DNA of 64,000 bases from Artemia franciscana (taxonomy: Eukaryota > Arthropoda > Branchiopoda > Anostraca > Artemiidae), in the NCBI RefSeq assembly GCF_032884065.1, contig NC_088872.1:5326186-5390185 (forward strand), given 5' to 3'. This document shows, piece after piece, positions 1-11,855 of the stretch. The notes under the pieces were generated by a model. That model was given only the letters and a program-made list of their open reading frames with translations, was not told where the DNA came from and did no database searches. A program made the translations under genes and the position numbers. Position 1 is the first letter of the stretch; every line of letters starts with the position of its first letter.

Positions 1-845
1 CTGACAGTACAGAACGAAGCATCATTTTATTCGCCTAACGAACTCTGAAAGTTTTGCCAATTGGCAGTTAGAAATATCGTATTGCCAAATTGATCTACAT
101 GGATTGTAATATCGTAGTAACCTCAGCCGAAAATAATTTTTTTTTCATAAAAAAATAATTCAAAAAGGTTTCCTTATATCGAGATTTAATGATAAATGGA
201 AAAGATGAAACCCCCGGAACATTTGAAGAATTTGGAAAAAAGAATATCATGCTGCTTTGTCACTAAATATTGAAGCTACGGTGGGGTAAGATTTATACTA
301 AAATGAACTATAATAATTAAAAGAAAAAGAGGCTACTAAATTAAATGTGGCAATATCTAGCATAAAAACGTTATAAAACGAAAATACGAACAGATGTGGT
401 AAGAGAAAAAAATTAATACCTCGCGTCCTAATCGGCTAAATCGAGTTATTAAAAAAAAATGGAACTGAAAAAAATTAAACTGAATTGTAAAACACTGAAA
501 CGAACTTTCTCCTGGAAAGTTATGAACACGTGATCTCCACCCATTTGTTTTAGTTATTACGATATTCCTAATTTTTAACCCGTTACCAATAAATTTTAAT
601 TAGCCCCTTCTTTAAAACAAAGATGAAAATTATGAAAACAAGAACGGGTCTGTGAAGAGTAGGAAAGAAAAAGAAGAATAACTACACGAACATTTTGCTT
701 GTATCAAAGAAGGCGTTCTTAGTATGGAGTCAAAACAACCCTATTTTAAGATTTTTTTTTTGAATGAGACAACCCGTTATTTTTGAGATTATCTTCTTCG
801 TTGTGTCAAATTAGGCCAGTACTGCTTTATATTTTTTATTATCCT
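1..845. other. AT-rich non-coding stretch, nothing recognised
   Basis: No open frame of interest, no recognisable repeat boundary and no RNA gene. It could be intergenic or part of a long upstream intron of the coiled-coil gene whose visible exons start at 9,795. Confidence 0.5.
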
Positions 846-1960
846 TTAAATCAAACAGTTCGCAGTAATGTAAGTAAGGAGTAACTTGGCCAAATAGTAA
901 CTAGAACTCTAAAAAAGGAATTTTGAATATAATAAATACATAACATTGACTTTTTCTGCTCGTTCCAAATATATAAAATTTACAAAATTTTACGCTACCC
1001 TTCAAAAGGTACAATCCTGGGAAATTCGTCATGTTTCCGAAAAAAGGGGGAAACACTCCCAAAAAATGTAAGCAATATTGATGAAAATCACACCATCAGA
1101 TTCAACATGTCATAAAATCTTTCTGTAGAGCTTTCAAGCATCCATCTGCAAAAATGTGGAATTTTTTCCAGAAGGAAGATTGCGGATGCGTGTTTATTTG
1201 TTTTTTTCTCTCCATGGGTGATCGTATTGAACGAATGGTCCTAGAAAATCAAGAAATTACTCATTCGAACGAACATCAAAAGTTCTAGGGCCCACGCCTC
1301 CTTACTTTTCTTGATTTGATCCCACGCCTCCTTTTTCCCAAAAGACATAAGATCAAAATTTTGAGATGGCCATTTCATTCTGTATATTTGAAAAGTCTAA
1401 GACCTTTAACCCTGTAGTCCCTGGAAATATGGCAGTAAGTTACACAGTTTCCCTATTGTTCACAGGTTGTATTTGTTATTGGGAAACAAACAAATTTTTC
1501 GGGGGGGATTTTCCTGGGGGGTGATTTTACATGGTGAGGAAAGTCTCTGGTAGAAATTTTCTAGGGGCAGTTTTTGCACAGGGGGGAGGATTTCATGGTA
1601 TGATTTGAAAAACGGTCAGAAATTAAGGAGAGAAAAGTTTTCTTTCAACTAAAATTAAGGAGTGACATTAAAACTTAAACGAATAGAAATTATTCTGCAT
1701 ATAATTGGGACTACCCCTTTCCTCGATCATCGCCCTTTTACGCTGAAGTTCGAATATTTGTCACAATCCTATAAGAAAGACTACGCAAGTAAAAGGGCCA
1801 TTGAATTTGAATGAGAAATATTAAAAAAACAAACTCGAAGACTTTGAAGAGTGAGAGTAGATGAAGGGACAGCCTGCCTCATATGCGGAATAGTTTCTCT
1901 TCGCTTTAAGATTCAATATTGCTCCTTGCTTTCAGTTGAAAAAACTTATTATTTACTGAA
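846..1960 (+). mobile_element. Decayed copy of foldback element family E2
   Basis: It begins with a mutated form of the E2 terminal sequence (AACAGTTCGCAGTAATG, then a GTAAGGAG motif) and proceeds in the same order as the better copy at 46,145-48,475: a block ending in GGGGGAAACACTCCC, the block with an aaaatgtgga core, the GGTCCTAGAA block, then a weak hairpin around 1,660-1,950 with ACATTAAAACTTAAACGAA on one arm. Arms are heavily diverged, so this is the oldest E2 copy in the window. Confidence 0.7.
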
Positions 1961-2025
1961 ATTTTTCTTATGTAGCTTTGATAATTTCAGTTTGTTTACA
2001 TTGTCAATTAAAATTTAAACGAAAA

Positions 2026-2265
2026 ATGAAACCATTCATTATAAGTGTTGAGGATTTAGAACGGTATCTCTCAATGGAATGGCTTGGCGAGACGAAAAAT
2101 ATACAAGAGGCTCTTTTGTGTTTATTCAACCAGGAGTTTGAATTGGTGAAATGTGTTTTTAGTTTTCGACCGATGCCAGGAAATAGGATCAGTCTTATGG
2201 GCGGCTCACTTTTGTTCGGACGGAGAAATGTTGAAATTCCAATTAGCAATTTAAATGCCATTTAA
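2026..2265 (+). CDS. Orphan 79-codon ORF of unknown function
   Basis: The first ATG in this open frame lies at 2,026 and the frame runs to TAA at 2,263-2,265. The product would start MKPFIISVEDLERYLSMEW and contains FELVKCVFSFRPMPGNRISL. It shows no signal peptide, membrane segment or motif I recognise. A possible splice acceptor (ATAATTTCAG) lies about 35 nt upstream, so this could be a terminal exon whose start codon is elsewhere. It begins just after a decayed E2 element and an overlapping minus-strand frame is also open, which weakens the case. Codon choice looks protein-like, but no homologue comes to mind; it may be a transposon fragment or chance. Confidence 0.3.
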   Translation: MKPFIISVEDLERYLSMEWLGETKNIQEALLCLFNQEFELVKCVFSFRPMPGNRISLMGGSLLFGRRNVEIPISNLNAI

Positions 2266-2764
2266 AATGTCGGTCGTAACTGCTATAATTGTAATGGCTC
2301 TTTCACACTACGCCGTTGAACTTTTCACACTAGAAAACGTTTATATTGTATAATCATACGGGGCCAATTTTGGCAGCAATATAGGCAGTGCTAAGCAGAT
2401 CGAGAGGCTGCGTAAGTTTTAGTTACGTTATGAAAAAGTCAGTATAGCAACCCGACTCGTATCCAGGATTTTTTCTAGGGGGAGGACAACAAAAACTTGA
2501 ATTTGTTTAAATTTATTTTTGTTTCTTTTTAAGAGTCGGAAAAACATTTTTGTTCGGGGGACAATTTTTTTGGGGGGGAGGGGGGGGGGGGCTCAAATAA
2601 ACTTTATTAATATCAAATAATCAATACATTATCTCTTTTAACACCCCATAGAAGGCTCCATGACCTGTGAACGTAGGGAAAAACATACAGTCATATCTAT
2701 CAAGACCAATAATACAAGGTAAGGGAAACAAACAGAGAGGAAAAAAAATAAGAAAAAAGAATAA
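2266..2764. other. Non-coding stretch with homopolymers
   Basis: It contains G-rich tracts around 2,560-2,590. Beyond that comes AT-rich sequence with TTTATTAATATC near 2,604 that could be the antisense 3' tail of a small retroelement. No gene seen. Confidence 0.35.
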
Positions 2765-5455
2765 GAGCTAAGAGCTTATAATGATACTTGTGACGAGGTC
2801 AGAAGAGCCAAGAGCCAAGAGCTCATTTGGTATGAGCTCAGGCGAAATTCTAAGAATCAATAGATTTGTTTAAAAGGAAAATCAGAGGCTTAATAACGGT
2901 CGGGATTTAAAATAAGAGCTCTAAGACACCAGGTCCTTCTAAATTTCAAAATTCATAGAGATCCGATCACCAACTCGTAAGTTAAAAATACCTCATTTTT
3001 TCTAATTTTTCCTCTCCTTTCAGACCCTCCCCCCAGATTATCGAATCGTAGAAAACGACTTTATCAAGTCAATTTGTGCAGGTCCCTGATACGCCTACCA
3101 ATTTCCATTGTCTTAGCTCGTCCAGAAGCACCGAACTCGCCAAAGCACTGGACCCCCCTAAGTCCCCTAAAGAGAACAGATCCAGTCCGGTTACGTCAAT
3201 CACGTATCTACGACATTCGCTTATTCTACCTACCAACTTTCACCCCGATCTCTCCACTCTAAGTGTTTCCCAAGATTTCCGGTTTCCCCCTCCAACTCCT
3301 CCCACTCTCACCAGATCTGATTGGTATTTAAAATAAGAGCTCTGAGACATGAGTTCCTTCTAAATATCAAATTTCATTAAGATCTGGTAACCCGTTCATA
3401 AGCTAAAAATACCTCAATTTTTCTAATTTTTCCGAATTAGGCCCCCCCCAAACTCCCCCAAAGAGAGCGGATCCGGTCCGGTTATGTCAATCACGTATCT
3501 AGGACTTGTGCTTATTTTTTCCGCTCTCTTTTTGGGGTAGTTGGGGTGGGGGTTATTTCTGAAAAATTAGAAAAAATGAGGTATTTTTAACTTTCGAACA
3601 TGTGATCGGATCTCAATGAAATTTGATATTTACAAACATATCGCGTCTCAGAGCTATTATTTAGAACCCGACCGGATCTGGTGACAGGGGGAAACCTAAA
3701 ACTTGGAAAACACTTAGAGTGGAGGGATCGGGATGAAACTTGGTGGAAAAAATAAGCACAAGTCCTAGATACATGATTGACATAACCGGAACGGATCCGC
3801 TCTCTTTGGGGTAGTTGGGGGAGGGGTTAATTCTGAAAAATTAGAAAAAATGAGGTATTTTTAACTTACGAACGGGTAATCGGATCTCAATGAAATTTGA
3901 TATTTAGAAGGATATCATGTCTCAAAGCTCTTATTTTAAATCCTGACCGGATCTGGTGACATTGGGGGAAGTTTGGGGTGGGGGAACCTAAAATCATGGA
4001 AAACGCTTAGATTGGAGGGATCGGGATGAAACTTAGTGGGAAAAATAAGCAGAAGTCTTACATACGTGATTTACATAATTAGAACGGATCCGCTCTATTG
4101 GGGGGGGGGGGGGGTAATTCTGAAAAATAAGAAAAAATTATGTATTTTTAACTTACGAAGGAGTGATCGGATCTTCATGAAACTTCATATTTAGAAGGAC
4201 CTCGTAACTCAGATCTCGTGTTTTCAATCTCAACCAGATCAAGCGTAATTGGGGGGGCAGTTGGGGGGGGGGCCGGAAATCTTAGAAAATACTTAAAGCG
4301 GTCAGATCAGGATGAAACTGGATGGGAAGAATAGAAACCTGTCTAAGATACGTGACTGACATAACCGGACCGGATCTGCTCTCTTTGGTGGAATTGGGGG
4401 GGGGGGTAATTTTGAAAATTGAGGTATTTGTAACTTACGAAAGGGTGACCAGATCTTAATGAAATTTGATATTTAGAAGGATCTTGTGCTTTGAAGTTCT
4501 AATTTTAAATTCTGACCAGATCCTGTGACATTGGGGGGAGTTGGAGGGGGAAACCGGAATTCTTGGAAAACGTGAAAATTGGGGTATTTTTATCTTACGA
4601 ATAGATGATCGGATCTTAATGAATTTTGATTTTTAGAAGGAATTCATGTCTCAGAGCTCTTATTTCAAATCTTGACCAGATCTTTTGACATTGGGGGGGG
4701 GGGAGTTGGAGGGCGAAATCTTGGAAAAACACTTGGAGTGGAGGAATCGGGATGAAGCTTGGTGGATAGAATAAACAAATGTCCTTGATACGTGATTGAC
4801 AGAATCGTACTGGATTCGCTCTCTTTGGGGGAGTTGGGGGGAGGGGTTCAGTGATTTAGCGGGTTTGGTGCTTCTGGACGTGCTAGGACGATTAAAATTG
4901 GTAGGCGTGTCAGGGAGCTGTACAATTTGACTTGATAAAGTCGTTTTCCCGGATTCGACCATCTGGGGGGCTAAAGGGAGAGGAAAAATTAGAAAAAAAT
5001 AGGTATCTATAACTTACGAGTGGGTGATCGGATCTTAATGAATTTTGATATTTAGAAGGACATCGTGACTCAGAGCTCTTGTTTTAAATCCTGACCGGTA
5101 TTAAGCCTCTTATTTTCCTTTTTAAATCAATCTTTTGATTCATAGAATTTTGTTAGAGCTCATACCATATGATCTCTTGGCTCTTAGCTCTTCTCGCCTC
5201 GTCACAAGTGCCATATGAGCTCTTAGCTCTAGTTTTTCCGAATTAACTGTCCCCCCCACCTCCACCCCCCCTGCGCAGATGGTCGAATCGAGGAAACTAC
5301 TATTTCTAATTTAATCTGGTCTGGTCCCTGACACGCCCGCCAAATTTCATCATCCTAGCTTATCTGGAAGTGCCCAGACTAGCAAAACAGGGACAGACGG
5401 ACCGACAGAATTTGCGATCTCTATATGTAACTTGGTAAATACCAAGTGCCATAAA
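2765..5455. mobile_element. Family G foldback element: head-to-head array of about 280-bp units
   Basis: A unit of roughly 280 bp is repeated, with hallmarks 'GGATCTGGTGACATT', 'GGGATCGGGATGAAAC', 'GATACGTGATTGACATAA', 'GAGGTATTTTTAACTTACGA' and 'TATTTAGAAGGA'. Orientation flips near 3,515: units to the left read on the minus strand, those to the right on the plus strand, with more units on the right. The outer arms at about 2,765-3,150 and 4,850-5,230 are inverted copies of each other, including the GAGCTCTTAGCTC-rich end. The right extremity continues to about 5,455 and ends in the short palindrome ACTTGGTAAATACCAAGT. No coding capacity is evident, so it is probably non-autonomous. Confidence 0.8.
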
Positions 5456-8084
5456 AACAGAAAAGTGCAAATAATTTTATCAAGCCTTTTTTTATTATAT
5501 ACACTCAATTGAACGGGTGAGCTATAGCCTATACATTACTATTATTACTTATATATAAAAAAAAGAAGAACAAGAAGAAGAATTAACCCAAATGACTTTT
5601 CATTACGCTTGTGAAGACTCTTTAACCCCCCCCCCCCTGCTGAATATGACCTTGATAGCATCTACAAATTTCTGGATGAGCAATTAATAAATTTCGAAAA
5701 AAAATTAGTCAACTTTTCCAAAAAAGCCTTTCATGCTCGATCCGAGTGTGAATTTTGGATATTCATTCCACATTTTTAATTTTTGAACTGTTAGCCCGTT
5801 ATTTTTGATGATAATTATAATGGTTTTGTGAATTTTATGCTGTTTTAATGCTGAAGAACTCATTGAAGTATTGACGGTAAAACTTTGGTATCGGTTTCGT
5901 GATTGAGACTCATTTCACAATCATTATTCTTTGATTTGTCAAGTAACTATATACTTGATCCGTCAAGTTTCAGTGTCTATGCATGCATCAACAGCTGAAC
6001 GGAAAACTAGCTTTTATTCTCAGTAACCGTAACTTTTGTTAGGAAAAAGTGACTTACACACAGAAGAAGGATTTGCTATTTACACATTTCTAGCAAAGTT
6101 TGAGATCTTGGTCTTGACCCAAGGCCAAACGAGACCAATCCGGTCAAATTGAGAAAAGACTTGTGAACCTAATTAGAGTAAGACCGAAAAAGATTGTCTT
6201 TGGGAATGCCGAAGCTGGCATAACTTTTTCTGAGTTGCTTCAAAATTTCACTTCTTTATGATAGTCTATCATCCTATGGCATCACTAAGGCAGATAGCTA
6301 GAGAACATCCTAGTTGTACTTGACTATGTAATTATAGTGTAAATGGAAGCTTTTTTTCTTTACCCTATTTACTGATGCATATATTGTCACCTAAAGCGCT
6401 AAAAGTCACTTGGCAAATCAAGAAAATATTATTTGAAACGGGTGTAAGTTATGTTAACTATACCGATTGTTCACCCTTGAACTCCCCCTGCTACTGGTTA
6501 TTTTTGTAAAGGTTTCAGATCGTCTCTTTCTTAATCAGGGGCACCATTGGAAGGGGGTTTGATTCCACCATTAGAAGATTTGTGAAGCGTGTTCCAAAAG
6601 CCGAACATTTTTCTAGGAATGAGTTGAAAACAGGGTCTCTTCGATCTCTTCCGTCTTCAACTAAAGTTTTTGGTTCTCTGACTTAACCAGATAAATCTTA
6701 GTCTATGTATACTTCATTATCACATTTTGATTTTTCAGTAAGCCTTGTAATGAAGATGCGAAACAGTATTTGGAAATATGAACGCGTGCCGATACTTACG
6801 TACCGATATACCGATACTCACTGCTTTTCCTCTCGGATTTGCTTCTGCGTCTGTCCGGGAAAAATGACAATGAGTAAAGTTTTTTTCTATCTGATCCTTG
6901 TTCCGTCTCCCCAGTTTTTATAATCTTTCCAAAATATAGGTTTGAATTTTTGTCATTTGGGAAACTTATACTGGAGTAAAATTATACATACATGTGATTG
7001 TTAAAATTCATGTAGAACCAAATTCACATGATTGAGTGTGTCTATGCCAGATAAAGTTATTCATTTCCTGGGCAATAGAAATTCCTTGCATTTATCCTTT
7101 ATCTCGTTTTTACCTGGAATTTTTCTGATTGAATTAGTTGATTGGAAAAATGTGAGATCATATATAGCAGAGAACGTTTGGATAATAAATTGGATATTGA
7201 GTTACATTCTTTTACAGTAAAGGGAATTGGCCGTGATGATTAAAATTACGACGTGCGCCATTTTCGTAACTTTTCAGGGGTGCCAAAAAACAGAAAAACG
7301 TTTGTCGGTCCTGGTCGCTCTGAGGGATGAAACTAATGGAGATAAAGGGAACACATTTTAACTCAAAGTTTATGCTCTTTTCAGCGGTATATATTAAATT
7401 TAAATTTTCCCATCGAATTCAAAATTATTTTATTTTATGATGGATATTTCATTTTTCTATTTATAATTTCTATCCTCTTCTGTCAAAAGAATTCTGAGCG
7501 AATTCAGAATTAATATATTTGTGGTGTGTGTCTCCTTTCGTAACAAAAAATAAGACGTAGCCATTATGGATCCATAAAATAATCCTCTTCTGTTAAAACT
7601 GGCGTATGTCTCTTTATCTTCGTAACGGTGCAAGATAGGACAATTCTGACTGCACTATTCGATTCCTCGTCCTGAATTAACTCATGACGCATATATCATT
7701 TATTTGTGACCAAAATGGCATATGTCGTACTTTTAATTATCACAGCCGAAATGTAGCTATTTGGGAAATATAACGGATTTATCTTTTAATATAAGAGGAA
7801 CAAAACTTGACAAAACCCTGCTCAATTTGAATAATGAATTAAAACTTGGCAACCATGTCTGTAGATTAGGTCATCCACAAAGAACGGCAGAAGGGGGAAT
7901 GACTGATTACACTTTTCTGGATATGGTAGTTGATATTCAAGTATTTTATTATTTATATGGGATTCCAAAATTTCTAATGGATTTTTTTTTTTTTAACTTC
8001 AGAACAAAAACTTCAAAAGCCATAAATGCAAAAACGGTGAGAAGGTCTAGTAGAAAAACTGTTGCTTTGCGAAAAATTGCTAAT
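5456..8084. other. Long AT-rich stretch, no supported gene
   Basis: Several short open frames occur here (for example 6,705-6,923, 7,032-7,220 and 7,761-8,087), but none shows a recognisable domain. A 34-nt segment at about 8,003-8,036, bounded by TTCAG and GTGAGA, would fit the phase-0 start of the exon at 9,795. It is too short to support as an exon. Confidence 0.4.
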
Positions 8085-8150
8085 TAATTTAATTTTGATT
8101 AATTTAATTTAATTAAATTAATTAATTTAATTAATTTAATTTGAGTGCTA
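8085..8150. repeat. Low-complexity (TTAAT)n-like tract
   Basis: Simple AT sequence made of TTAATTTAATT-type repeats, partly self-complementary. Immediately beyond it is AT-rich sequence containing ATTTCGGCAAGGACCTCCGC (about 8,238), which looks like a fragment of a dispersed element. Confidence 0.6.
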
Positions 8151-8939
8151 GAACACTCAAATTTTGTGACGTGTGAAAACAAAGAAAGGAAATAATAAAT
8201 GAAAAGAGAAAAATCAAATATATGAAAAACAAGCAAATATTTCGGCAAGGACCTCCGCCAAGTCGTCCTCAGTGCTAAAAAAAAATAAGAAAGAGGAAAA
8301 AGAAACAAAGAAGAAACAAGAACAAAATCTAACCTTCTTAAGTGAACTGTACGAGAGGAAAAAAGACAGGAAAAAAAAGTGTCTATCAGTATCTGTTCCT
8401 GATAAGTTTGACTTGTACGATTTGATTTCTGTTAGTTTTAGGCTTTCATATTGTAGTTTCTTCTTCAAAAACTTGCTTTGGAAAAAAGATCTGCAATTTT
8501 CAGAAGATCTATTCCATTAGTAGCTCGTAAACCCACTCCCCAGGCCAAAAACAGCTTTTTGGCAGAAAACAGATGATGGTAGAAAGGAAAAATCGTAAAG
8601 CAACAATACAGTCTAATGCCGTCTGTCCAGAATCCTTTGCTAGCCACAGTTGTGTTTTCATTCACCGGCTTTGAAGTGTACTTTGAGCAGATTTGACAAA
8701 ATCGTTGTCAGGTTCTCCGCGTTCAACCCAACCAAATCTAAAGCGTTTTCATCTTACGAGTTCCAAGCCTGTTAGACACTGCTTCTTCAAAATTGTAGTG
8801 CGCTAGAATAACATGGTTGAACACGGGTTCTTGGAATACATTCGCCGTGTTGAACACCACACTCAAAACGATAATCTGCACAATCCATGTCGAACTCCCT
8901 GTTTAACCTGGCCTGAAATCAAGGTTCAGAATACATTTT

Positions 8940-9600
8940 GCCCAATAAAAATTTATGGGAGTGAATGGAGGTTCATAATGCATTTGAAAGATGAGTTTCT
9001 CTTGCAGGTTAAATAGTGTTTAAAATAAGTTAAAGCTTCTTATTTTTGCACAAGTAAAAAACGTACCGTGCACATTTTTTTCAAATAGGTTATCAAAGAT
9101 GTTTCCTTTCTTTAGGCTGTTAATTTATGCCTTATAGAATATTTTGTTATTGTCAGAATTCATGCTCCTCGATGCAAAATTGTCTGAATGGACGAATATT
9201 TGGTGAACTCAGGTTTCATAATATGGTTGAAAGATTCGTTTCTCATGCGGAAAAAACTGTGTTTAATTCTAAGTTACGCACTAGTAAAAATTTACAATGG
9301 ATATTCTTTTTTACATATGAAGTGAAAGTAATCATCTTTTACCTTTTTTTAGAAATTTTCTGGGAAGTTTTAACGAGTTTAATTTTCACTAAGTTCGAAT
9401 TCCAGTTCCAGTGCATACCAGTTCGATGTTGTCATAATTTATATCTCGCGGTAAATTTCGGAATGAACGAATGCTCAGTATACTTCTGTTTCGTAACAAA
9501 GGTGAAACATCCGTTTTTCCAGCTGTTGAAACTCTGTTTAAAATAAATATAAGCTTTCCATTTATAGACTAATAAAAATATTCCATTGGCAATATTTTTT
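8940..9600 (+). repeat. Degenerate tandem repeat, about 250-bp period, three units
   Basis: Related blocks start near 8,958 (gagtgaatggaggttcataa), 9,199 (tttggtgaactcaggtttca) and 9,460 (ggaatgaacgaatgctcagt). Each is followed by a 'GTTTAAAATAA/GTTTAATTC' block and an 'ACTAGTAAAAA'-like block. Units are strongly diverged. The open frames at 8,813-9,016 and 9,127-9,546 fall within it and look fortuitous. Confidence 0.4.
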
Positions 9601-9794
9601 AAATGTGTACTTAAAGGATTCTTCTTTGTTTTGAAAATTTTGCAGGAATTTTCACATAATTTCATGTTCAATCCTAAAACCACAGTGATGTTAGTTGGTC
9701 ATTTTCAGTCATGATAATTTGCTATTTTTGTCTAGTCTTAGCTTTTATATATATTTCTATTTAAGCCAATATTTATCAACTTGATTTTTGGCAG

Positions 9795-10010
9795 GCCACG
9801 GTTATTGATTTGTCTCGTAAGAAGGTAGAACTTAGCCGTCGATCAGTGGAACAGCGAAAGAATCTTTCCTATTTAAACGAAAGAATACAAACGTACGAAG
9901 ACGAAGTATCTAAGATTGATAAGAACTCTCAAGAATTCGAAGAAGTTCATCATGAAGTTGTTTCTGAGCGGTTGAGATTACAAAACACATTAGACAGCCT
10001 CTTGTCTGAG
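9795..10010 (+). CDS. Coiled-coil protein, internal exon A (first visible exon)
   Basis: Bounded by a polypyrimidine acceptor ending GGCAG at 9,794 and a donor GAG|GTAATA at 10,011. It is exactly 72 codons, phase 0 at both ends, beginning ATVIDLSRKKVEL and ending DSLLSE. Spacing of hydrophobic residues within highly charged sequence (LNERIQTYEDEVSKID, then RLRLQNTLDSLLSE) indicates a long alpha-helical coiled coil. It joins in frame with the exons at 19,556, 24,752, 28,952 and 35,695 to give the last 245 residues. The amino-terminal part lies upstream, outside the window or unrecognised within it. Family not identified: many cytoskeletal, centrosomal and synaptic scaffolds look like this and I will not assign one. 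Confidence 0.85.
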
Positions 10011-11163
10011 GTAATACTTTTTTCTATTTCTATTTTAGCTGAAATGACTCATTTGTTCTAAATAACAGAAAATTAAGATCACTGAACATTTATTGCCAGA
10101 CTTCTAGAATAACTGTAATAAAAGAAGTTCATACCGTGAAGGGATCAGATAGCGGGTAATAAGTTACCTGATACTCGAAGAATATAAACAAGTTAGTAGA
10201 TTTTTAGAGTTGTTGCCAGAACTTAGAAAAGAAGTTTAATGATCTACAGCAATTCTAGTAGAGTACTCGGACCTTAACACGATATACATCCTCAAAGGAG
10301 GGCCCCCAAGGATGGGGGGGAAGCATTAGAAGCATCTGATCCAATTATTACGGATTGTGGTGCCATAATGGCGAATCGAGTAACTTAAACAAATGGGTTC
10401 AGGAATGTATAATGGGTATTTAGCTTTCTAGATAAAGGTGATGGGGTTGAATTGATCCGTAACTGTTTTTATGTGTATGACTCCCCTGTAATCGGGCCTT
10501 GTGCAAAATTATTGCTTATCGGGTTACTTTTCGTTGGAGCAATTTGGAAATGAGTAACTTGGTGCTTCTAATGTTACTTTAATTGTGAATAACTTAGTGC
10601 TACCAGTTATTCCCAATTGGTTTTAGTTCGATTCTAATTTAGTTTTTTTTTTATTTCATTATAAGCAGTATCCATGTATGCATTTTAAGCGGTGCCCTAT
10701 CCCGTTCTGTTTTCTTCCTTATAGTTTAAAAAACAGCACTATTGTTAACTATGGCTATAGATGGTTGCATGTTTTCTTTTTCAGCAACATTTTTAGCTTG
10801 TAAACAGTTTTCTACTGATTTTATGACATTTTTTTGATGTAGGAATCGAAAGTGAGACCCACTATTTCCTATGGTAAGAGAACGACACGTTACTTGACTG
10901 AGCTAACAAGTCATTGATGAAATTATGTTCTTAGAAATACATTCTAGGCAATTAAAGTATTGTTTCTGGGACGCTGGCCAACTCGTGTTAAGTGTCATTA
11001 CATCGTAATAAGCTATTGTGCGAATCGATTTCTTTCCGCAGATCGCAAATCAATTTGTTTCCGGGCACCTTTTTTAGCATCATTACAAGAATATGCATAC
11101 CACAGTGATTTGAGATGCTTTCTGGACAGCCATGTTCTTTTGATGGTTAATGAAACTTGTTTC
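10011..11163. other. First part of intron A-B, no element identified
   Basis: Intronic AT-rich sequence following the GTAATA donor. Open frames inside (for example 10,960-11,181) resemble no known protein. The intron continues to 19,555 and is filled downstream by the elements listed below. Confidence 0.6.
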
Positions 11164-11855
11164 AATCTCCAAAAATTGTAATGACTAAAACTGGGCAGGT
11201 ATTATTTTTGTGACGTTATGGTCCTGAGCACATCGGTTTTCCATTACCGGGCTTCTGCATGATTTTGTATTCCCATCTAAGACCCCATGTCCCCCCTCCA
11301 GGGCCCTGAGCCCTCCTCTGGGGCCACAATAACCCTCCTCCCACCAATTTTATTGAACTTTGATTTTTTACATAATTTTTTGGGACTTCCAATTATTTTG
11401 CAACTTGTAATTTTTTTTACTTTTTCCAAAAAAAGGATGCATATTCTTGGAATGATGTCAAAAAAAGGTGTTAGCAACTCCAATAATATATCGGAGTATC
11501 GGCTGCAAAGGTATCCGTGTCTCAGAAAACCAGATATAAGGGCTGTCACAGGATGTGTTATATTGTTTCACATACAACATGAATAATTACGCCATACCGG
11601 ATAACGCATTATTCTTGAAATCCTTGGAAATATATCAGGAAATTCTCAGTGTCAAAAAGTCCAAAAATTATATGTTCCTGAATAATTAGTTGTCCCAAGA
11701 AAATTTTATATCCCAAAAAAAATTGGGGAGGGGTTGCATAGGGGCCCTAGAGGGGATATGGGCTCCTGGGTAGGAATGTTGGGACCCAATCTCGTGCAGA
11801 AGCCCGGTAATGGAAAACCGATATGCTCAGGACTATTACATCACAAAAATGATAC

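Noticed and set aside
8003-8036. Possible 34-nt exon upstream of exon A
   Set aside because: Acceptor and donor look acceptable and the phase fits, but the segment is too short and basic to distinguish from chance.
9127-9546. 139-codon open frame as a gene
   Set aside because: It overlaps a degenerate tandem repeat, starts without convincing context and has no recognisable domain; a second frame on the other strand is also open.
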